From Intestinimonas massiliensis (ex Afouda et al. 2020) (lineage in GTDB: Bacteria; Bacillota; Clostridia; Oscillospirales; Oscillospiraceae), in assembly GCF_001244995.1 (NCBI RefSeq), contig NZ_LN869529.1, positions 847,264 through 911,263 of the forward strand: 64,000 nucleotides of DNA, in the 5' to 3' direction. The position numbers and the translations under genes were made by a program. Position 1 is the first letter of the stretch, and every line of letters begins with the position of its first letter. A model generated the notes under the pieces. The model was given only the letters and a program-made list of their open reading frames with translations, was not told the DNA's origin and did no database searches. Below are positions 59,502 to 64,000 of this stretch, in pieces.

Positions 59502-59699
59502 ATGAGTCTCATTGCCTGCACCAGTGCGTGCGTACACCAACGAGACGGATATTGCTCACTGGCGCGCGCCGACTCCGCCGGACTGCCCTGCGCCCATGAC
59601 CCCTGCGTGAATTTTCTGCCCAGGCCCGCCGCAGGTTCCCGGCCGCTACAGCACTGCACGGAGCGCCTCCCGAATATTTCGGACTCGGATGAGCTGTAG
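59502..59699 (+). CDS. Small Cys-rich protein of unknown function
   Basis: A 65-codon frame starting MSLIACTSACVHQRDGYCSL with Cys at 6, 10, 18, 30 and 35 and a tail rich in Pro/Arg. The pattern CxxxC plus dGyC resembles short zinc-binding-like proteins common in Clostridia, some misannotated as hydroxymyristoyl-ACP dehydratase. GGAG lies about 10 nt before the ATG. Its 3' end overlaps the convergent end of radA by 54 bases. No promoter was recognised. Confidence 0.55.
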   Translation: MSLIACTSACVHQRDGYCSLARADSAGLPCAHDPCVNFLPRPAAGSRPLQHCTERLPNISDSDEL

Positions 59700-61019
59700 G
59701 CCATCCGGCTCGGCCAGCTTAGCGTTGTTTCTGGCCGGAATCAGGCACTGGGTGAAGCCCAGACGCCGCACCTCAGACAGCCGCTGGCTCAAGGCGCTGA
59801 CCGAGCGCAGCTCTCCGGTCAGCCCCACCTCGCCGATTGCGGCCAGGCTGCCGGGCACAGGCTTGTCTCTGAAACTGGAAGCCATTGCGATCACAGCTGC
59901 CAGATCGGCAGCCGGCTCGTCCAAATAGAGCCCGCCAATGACATTCAAATAGGCGTCGCAGCCGCTGACCATCAGGCCTCCCCGCTTCTCCAGGACCGCC
60001 AGCAGAAGCATGGCGCGGTTATAATCAAATCCATTGCTGGTCCTCCGTGCGTTTCCATATCCGCTGGGCGCCAAAAGGGCCTGCACCTCAGCCAAAACAG
60101 GCCGGACACCCTCCATAACGCAGGTCACGCAGGTTCCCGGCGCATCTTTCGGCCTGCCGGACAGCAGCATTTCAGAGGGATTGGGGACCGCCGCCAAGCC
60201 GCTGTCCCCCATTTCAAACACGCCGATCTCATTGGTAGCACCAAACCGATTTTTCGCTGCCCGGAGAATGCGGTAGGACATGTGGGGTTCCCCCTCAAAG
60301 TACAGTACACAGTCCACCATATGCTCCAGTACCTTGGGGCCCGCGATGGAGCCCTCTTTGTTCACATGGCCGATCACGAACACGGTAACGCCCTGTCCCT
60401 TCGCCAACTGCATCAGCGCCATGGTACAGTCCTTGACCTGTCCGACGCTACCCGGCGAGGCCTGCAGCTCCCCATTGTACATGGTTTGGATCGAGTCCAC
60501 GATGAGAACGTCCGGTTTCTGCTCCTGCACCGCCTCCAGGATGTCCTCCAGGCTGGTCTCCGCCAGCAGATAGAGGCCCTCGCCGCGGATATGGAGGCGC
60601 TCCGCCCGCAGCTTGATCTGGCGCTCCGACTCCTCACCCGATACATACAGGACCCTGGAAAAGCGGCAGAGGTTGTCGCAGATCTGCAGCATCAGGGTGG
60701 ACTTTCCAATACCGGGCGCACCGCCCACCAGCACCAGTGAGCCCTGCACCGCCCCACCGCCCAGGACGCGGTCCAGTTCGGAAAGTCCGGTCTCAAACCG
60801 CAGCTCGTCGGTGGTCTCCACCTCCGCCATCGGCTTGGGGCGGTTCAGCAGCCCCCCGCGGATACCGCCCCCCTGCTGTCCGACCGACGCCTTTTTCCTG
60901 GGTTCAGCGGGCTGCTCCACAATGGTATTCCAGCTTCCGCAGGCCGGACATTTCCCCGCCCATTTCGGCGTCTCATTTCCACATTGCGTACAGTAAAAAA
61001 TCGTCTTGGCTTTTGGCAT
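59646..61019 (-). CDS. radA: DNA repair protein RadA
   Basis: RadA (Sms) is a hexameric helicase-like RecA paralogue that helps branch migration in recombination. The 457 residues start with a C4 zinc finger (CTQCGNETPKWAGKCPACG), then the RecA-like ATPase with Walker A GGAPGIGKST, the RadA signature KNRFG and a C-terminal Lon-protease-like domain without catalysis. It lies 25 bp downstream of cwlD on the same strand and is probably co-transcribed. Confidence 0.97.
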   Translation of the reverse strand: MPKAKTIFYCTQCGNETPKWAGKCPACGSWNTIVEQPAEPRKKASVGQQGGGIRGGLLNRPKPMAEVETTDELRFETGLSELDRVLGGGAVQGSLVLVGGAPGIGKSTLMLQICDNLCRFSRVLYVSGEESERQIKLRAERLHIRGEGLYLLAETSLEDILEAVQEQKPDVLIVDSIQTMYNGELQASPGSVGQVKDCTMALMQLAKGQGVTVFVIGHVNKEGSIAGPKVLEHMVDCVLYFEGEPHMSYRILRAAKNRFGATNEIGVFEMGDSGLAAVPNPSEMLLSGRPKDAPGTCVTCVMEGVRPVLAEVQALLAPSGYGNARRTSNGFDYNRAMLLLAVLEKRGGLMVSGCDAYLNVIGGLYLDEPAADLAAVIAMASSFRDKPVPGSLAAIGEVGLTGELRSVSALSQRLSEVRRLGFTQCLIPARNNAKLAEPDGLQLIRVRNIREALRAVL

Positions 61020-61044
61020 AGGGGTCTTCCCTTCCCTAGGGCCT

Positions 61045-61791
61045 TCAGGCCCCTTCGCTTATATCGGCCGTCTCTTCTGGGTCAAATCCCAAATAGGCCC
61101 CCGCCAATGCGGCAGCGATCTTTGTCTGGTAACCGCTGGTCTGCAGCAGGGCGTCCTCCGAGGGATTGGATAAAAAGCCGCACTCCACAAGAATCGCCCG
61201 GCAGGAGATATGGCTCATCAGATAAACGGAATCCGGGATTTTTGTGGCCTGACGGCTGTTTTCCGGGTCCAGCGCCCGGCGCAGGACCTCCTGCGTATAC
61301 TGGGCCAGCGGCAGGCTCAAAGCTCCATTGGCGTAAAATACCTGCGCACCATGGTATCTGGAGCTGCCATCATAGGTATTCTGGTGGATGCTGATCAGCG
61401 TTGCATGCGGCGTAGCCTCGATTCGCGCCACCCGATTGTGCAGATCAGACACCTTTTTTTCCCGCAGCGTGGAGGCGCTGTCATCGTGGAGAGAGACATC
61501 CTCCGTGCGTAGCATCACGACATTGGCCCCAAACAGGCCCAAAATATGGTCCAAGCGGGTGGCGATTGCCAGATTCACATGGCTCTCCACGTTCCCCGCC
61601 TTGGAGACCGCTCCTCCGTCCTCGCCGCCATGGCCTGCGTCAATGACCACCGTCTCCGTCCCAAAGCGCCCCGGATGGGCCATCGTCTCTACGGTCCGTC
61701 CAGGCCATAGGAACAGGTAATAGCTGGTGCTGACGGCCAGCGCGAATACGAGCAAGATTGCCAAGCCTCTCTGCATGCTGTCTTTTTTCAA
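61045..61791 (-). CDS. cwlD: Germination-specific N-acetylmuramoyl-L-alanine amidase CwlD
   Basis: CwlD removes peptide side chains from muramic acid so that muramic delta-lactam can form in the spore cortex. The 248 residues have an N-terminal membrane anchor (GLAILLVFALAVSTSYYLFLW) and an Amidase_3 domain with the zinc ligands in VIDAGHGGEDGG, the Glu in KAGNVESHVNLA, SIHQN and LVECGFLSN. TTG 61791 has AGAGGGGG 8 nt upstream; GTG 61800 is less likely. A sigma-E-like promoter (61812-61839) stands before it. Confidence 0.92.
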   Translation of the reverse strand: MKKDSMQRGLAILLVFALAVSTSYYLFLWPGRTVETMAHPGRFGTETVVIDAGHGGEDGGAVSKAGNVESHVNLAIATRLDHILGLFGANVVMLRTEDVSLHDDSASTLREKKVSDLHNRVARIEATPHATLISIHQNTYDGSSRYHGAQVFYANGALSLPLAQYTQEVLRRALDPENSRQATKIPDSVYLMSHISCRAILVECGFLSNPSEDALLQTSGYQTKIAAALAGAYLGFDPEETADISEGA

Positions 61792-61811
61792 CGCAGACAC
61801 CCCCTCTCAGC

Positions 61812-61839
61812 ACTTTATGAGGCTGTCCCCGTCAATATG
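61812..61839 (-). promoter_or_regulatory. Sigma-E-like promoter of cwlD
   Basis: On the minus strand CATATT (61839-61834) and CATAAAGT (61819-61812) are 14 bp apart, agreeing well with the mother-cell sigma-E pattern (ATATT, 14-15 bp, CATACANT). Confidence 0.6.
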
Positions 61840-61865
61840 TTATTGGAATGATTATAACATACATT
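61838..61865 (+). promoter_or_regulatory. Sigma-E-like promoter of the cotJ genes
   Basis: CATACATT (61858-61865) matches the sigma-E -10 fully; TGTTATT (61838-61844) is a partial -35 at 13 bp. The leader that follows carries a CCCGCCG/CGGCGGG hairpin (61928-61946). cotJ is a sigma-E operon in B. subtilis. Confidence 0.55.
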
Positions 61866-61980
61866 TGTACGATTGAAAAGGGCGTTCCACTTCGTTGCCT
61901 GTCGCATATGATAGAACGGAGGGGATTCCCGCCGCGGTACGGCGGGCTCTCGCTCAATACCTTCGAAGGAGGAACATCAC

Positions 61981-62436
61981 TTGAATCCGGAAAACGGAAC
62001 TATGCCCGCCTGCGGCGACAACTACGGTACCTTGCCGGAGTGCGCGCCTCTGGCTGTTCCCTATGTGCCCTTTCAGCAGTCCAACCCCAAGCGTTACTCA
62101 CAGAGCGACGCGCTCAACAACGGTACACTTTACCCGGGTCTGAATCTGCCTTTCCACATCAAAGCTACCGCCACCAGCGTGCCCGTGACGCCGCTGACGG
62201 AGCTTCAGGCCCTGGAGTTCGTGAACCAGGAGCTGGCGCTCTATCTGGATACTCATCCCAACGATGCGGAAGCCTTTGAACTCTTCCGTCAGTACACTGC
62301 TATGGAACAGGAAGCCAGAGCCGCCTACGTGGCCAACCACGGCCCTGTACTCCGCAGTGAAACCGCTGAGAGCAAAACCTACACCTGGCTCAATGACCCT
62401 TGGCCCTGGAACTTCCAGGAAGGAGGTACGAAATAA
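61981..62436 (+). CDS. cotJA/cotJB: Fused spore coat proteins CotJA-CotJB
   Basis: One 151-residue frame carries both small CotJ coat proteins. Residues about 20-60 (LAVPYVPFQ ... ALNNGTLYPGLNLPF) are CotJA, and about 68-150 (LTELQALEFVNQELALYLDTHP ... YTWLNDPWPWNF) are CotJB. Usually these are separate genes followed by cotJC. The TTG start has AAGGAGG 8 nt upstream. No frameshift was found at the join. cotJC begins at the next base after the stop. Confidence 0.88.
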   Translation: MNPENGTMPACGDNYGTLPECAPLAVPYVPFQQSNPKRYSQSDALNNGTLYPGLNLPFHIKATATSVPVTPLTELQALEFVNQELALYLDTHPNDAEAFELFRQYTAMEQEARAAYVANHGPVLRSETAESKTYTWLNDPWPWNFQEGGTK

Positions 62437-62736
62437 ATGTTTGCCTATGAAAAAAAACTCCAGTATCCGGTAAAGATCAAAACTCCCAACCCAAAGCTGG
62501 CGTCTGTAATTATTTCCCAGTACGGCGGCCCAGACGGAGAATTGGGCGCATCCCTGCGCTATCTGAGTCAGCGGTACGCCATGCCCTATCCGGAGCTGAA
62601 GGGGCTACTGACCGACATCGGCACAGAAGAAGCACTATGCGCCCCTATTTTTGCTCGGTATTTTTCCAGTCCGTCCAGCACATATGTCCATTTGGCGGGC
62701 AGTAAATTCAGAGCCACCTCTACCCTGCCGTCCTGA
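62437..62736 (+). pseudogene. cotJC: Spore coat protein CotJC, interrupted after codon 65
   Basis: CotJC is a coat protein of the manganese-catalase family, about 190 residues. Residues 1-65 here are normal (FAYEKKLQYPVKIKTPNPKL, QYGGPDGELGASLRYLSQRY, LTDIGTEE). At 62631/62632 the expected continuation (F/L-AHLEM, metal ligands) is replaced by unrelated codons ALCAPIFARYF, and the frame ends at 62736. The foreign DNA is the end of an element whose recombinase gene runs antisense through this point. The remainder of cotJC should lie at the other end of the element, outside the window. Confidence 0.88.
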
Positions 62737-64000
62737 TACACAGTCATCTGTTGGAGCAAATGCCCATAAAAGGCATCATTTTCCGTGCGTCCGCTGACAA
62801 TGCCGGTGATGGCGGAACGGATGTCCGGTTTTAAGGTCTGTGTATCAGTGTTCAACGCCTGTCTCTGCTTGATAGCGGTGATTTTCTCCTGCACCCGATT
62901 TATTTCGCCTTCACAGCGAGCTTTGGCCCGCTGAAAGTCGGCCTTGGAGATACTCTCGTCGAAAAAGCGGTCATGGATCGTGTCATTACGGGCTTGCAGC
63001 TTTTCAAGCTCAATCTCCAGCCGCCGCAGCTCCTGTTCGCCGCTGTCCTCACCGGACGCCAGAACGCTCTCCACGATGCGGGTAAGGTTCGATATGATGG
63101 CTTTCTTATCCAGCGTCACAGCGTTCACGGAGCGCCGCAGAATGTCCATGGCTATGTCATCCCGTATCTGCCGTCCCACGCTGCACCCCATCGGGTTTCC
63201 TGCCCCGTCGGTGCGCCGTAGGCCCTCGTTGGTGGCGGTGAAACAGCACCAGCGTTTATAGCTGCTGCCATCCTTGCGCTTTTTCGTGCGGCTGACGAAG
63301 CTCTTGCCGCACTCACCACATCGTATTTTGCCGGACAGCGGGTAACGATTGCCGTGTCCCCCGCTGCCCTTTGCCGTGTTGCGGCGGTACAGTTCCCGCT
63401 GTACCGCCTGCCACGTTTCACGGTCAATAATGGGTTCATGGTGGTCTTTCAGTTCTACCAGCGGCTCATCTCCATGATTATATTTCTTTTCATGGGTCAG
63501 CACATCCGGAGTATATGTCTTTTTCTGAATCAGATCGCCACAGTATTTCTCGTTTTTCAGAATTTTTGTCACCGTGGCCGACGACCATAAACAGTTGCCC
63601 TTGCTGCTGAGAATGCCGGCCTCCCGCAGTTCCTTTGCGATGGTGCTGCACCCCTTGCGCTCTTGCAGATACTTATGGAAGATGAGCCGAACAATTTCCG
63701 CTCCCTCTGGATTGATGCTCATTTTACCGCCTACCACATCGTATCCCAGCAGAGAACCGCCAAAGACGACGCCTTGCTCCATACTTCGCATTTGTCCCCA
63801 CTTGGAGCGTTTTGAAGTCTTTCGGCTTTCTTCCTCCGCGAATGTACTCATCATCGCCAGCCGAAGGTTTATGTCGTCGTCTCTCGTGTCGATGTTGTCA
63901 CTAAGAAACAGAACGCCGACCTTCCTTTTCAGCAAATCACGGGTGATCTGAAGCGCGTCTACCGTATTGCGGGCAAATCGGCTGACCTCCTTGGTTACGA
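62586..64000 (-). CDS. Large serine recombinase of an inserted element (N-terminus outside window)
   Basis: A large serine-type site-specific recombinase, partial at its 5' end (frame continues to the window edge). Visible parts are the end of the resolvase catalytic domain (VTKEVSRFARNT, LLKRKVGVLFLSDNIDT, EEESRKTSKRSKWG), the recombinase domain, a zinc ribbon (CGECGKSF ... CC), and a coiled-coil arm (ELRRLEIELEKLQARNDTIHD). It resembles SpoIVCA- and TnpX/TndX-type enzymes. Its last 15 or so codons and stop (62586) lie in antisense cotJC sequence, so its C-terminus depends on the integration state. Confidence 0.92.
   Translation of the reverse strand, partial: VTKEVSRFARNTVDALQITRDLLKRKVGVLFLSDNIDTRDDDINLRLAMMSTFAEEESRKTSKRSKWGQMRSMEQGVVFGGSLLGYDVVGGKMSINPEGAEIVRLIFHKYLQERKGCSTIAKELREAGILSSKGNCLWSSATVTKILKNEKYCGDLIQKKTYTPDVLTHEKKYNHGDEPLVELKDHHEPIIDRETWQAVQRELYRRNTAKGSGGHGNRYPLSGKIRCGECGKSFVSRTKKRKDGSSYKRWCCFTATNEGLRRTDGAGNPMGCSVGRQIRDDIAMDILRRSVNAVTLDKKAIISNLTRIVESVLASGEDSGEQELRRLEIELEKLQARNDTIHDRFFDESISKADFQRAKARCEGEINRVQEKITAIKQRQALNTDTQTLKPDIRSAITGIVSGRTENDAFYGHLLQQMTVYQDGRVEVALNLLPAKWTYVLDGLEKYRAKIGAHSASSVPMSVSSPFSSG
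62618..62640. mobile_element. Left junction of the element inserted in cotJC
   Basis: Coding similarity to CotJC stops after the Glu-Glu codons GAAGAA (62626-62631). The crossover must lie in or just before this stretch; ACAGAAGA is a plausible shared core. The element extends rightwards beyond base 64000. Confidence 0.7.

Noticed and set aside
1-64000. CRISPR arrays, tRNA or rRNA genes
   Set aside because: No direct-repeat array and no clover-leaf or rRNA-like sequence was noticed in any gap; all gaps are under 300 bases.

Overview
The window looks like chromosomal DNA of a spore-forming anaerobic Clostridia bacterium, most likely an Oscillospiraceae relative (Flavonifractor / Pseudoflavonifractor / Intestinimonas type). 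The reasons are a GC content near 60% judged by eye, Firmicutes gene orders, spore genes of the clostridial kind (SpoVM, SipL, SpoIVA, CwlD, CotJ, GerW), an IspH-ribosomal S1 fusion typical of Clostridia, a butyryl-CoA dehydrogenase, and both ATP- and pyrophosphate-type phosphofructokinases. The species assignment is inference.

Layout. 1-6.7 kb: trigger factor end, clpP, clpX, lon, ysxC and an FAH-family hydrolase (protein quality control and ribosome assembly). 6.7-12.6 kb: phosphatase, site-2 protease, scpA-scpB (chromosome segregation), DUF2953, gerW, a D,D-carboxypeptidase and rluB. 12.6-20 kb: an RpiR-type regulator, baiN-like flavoprotein, cmk, plsC, ispH-S1 fusion, carD, ispD and ispF. 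20-26.3 kb: DUF3343 plus cysteine desulfurase, cdaA-cdaR (c-di-AMP synthesis), RseC-like, DUF5685, a J-domain protein and a membrane protein. 26.3-39.2 kb: a long co-directional housekeeping run yicC-remA-gmk-rpoZ-priA-def-fmt-yugP-rsmB-rlmN-prpC-prkC-rsgA, without the coaBC, rpe and thiN often found in it. 39.2-42.5 kb: spoVM-sipL-spoIVA, a contiguous set of spore-coat basement genes including a 23-codon spoVM. 42.7-50.5 kb: bcd, a GNAT gene with a long structured leader, a formate/nitrite channel, an HD protein, a Crp-type regulator, leuCDB and coaX. 50.6-57.7 kb: aminotransferase, purB, ATP-type pfkA, convergent PPi-type pfp, fba and a HAD phosphatase. 57.8-61.8 kb: Amidase_6 protein, a tyrosine recombinase with a 28-bp palindrome just upstream, a small Cys-rich protein, radA and cwlD.

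61.8-64 kb is the most unusual part. A sigma-E-like promoter leads into a fused cotJA-cotJB gene, then cotJC, which is cut at codon 65 by foreign DNA whose first gene is a large serine recombinase pointing back into cotJC. This is the geometry of developmentally excised elements such as skin in sigK. Whether it is excised cannot be decided here, because the far end of the element lies outside the window.

No rRNA, tRNA or CRISPR array was recognised, and no gene-free stretch exceeds 300 bases. Many gene borders are 4-bp start/stop overlaps, and clear intrinsic terminators and sigma-A promoters divide the window into transcription units.
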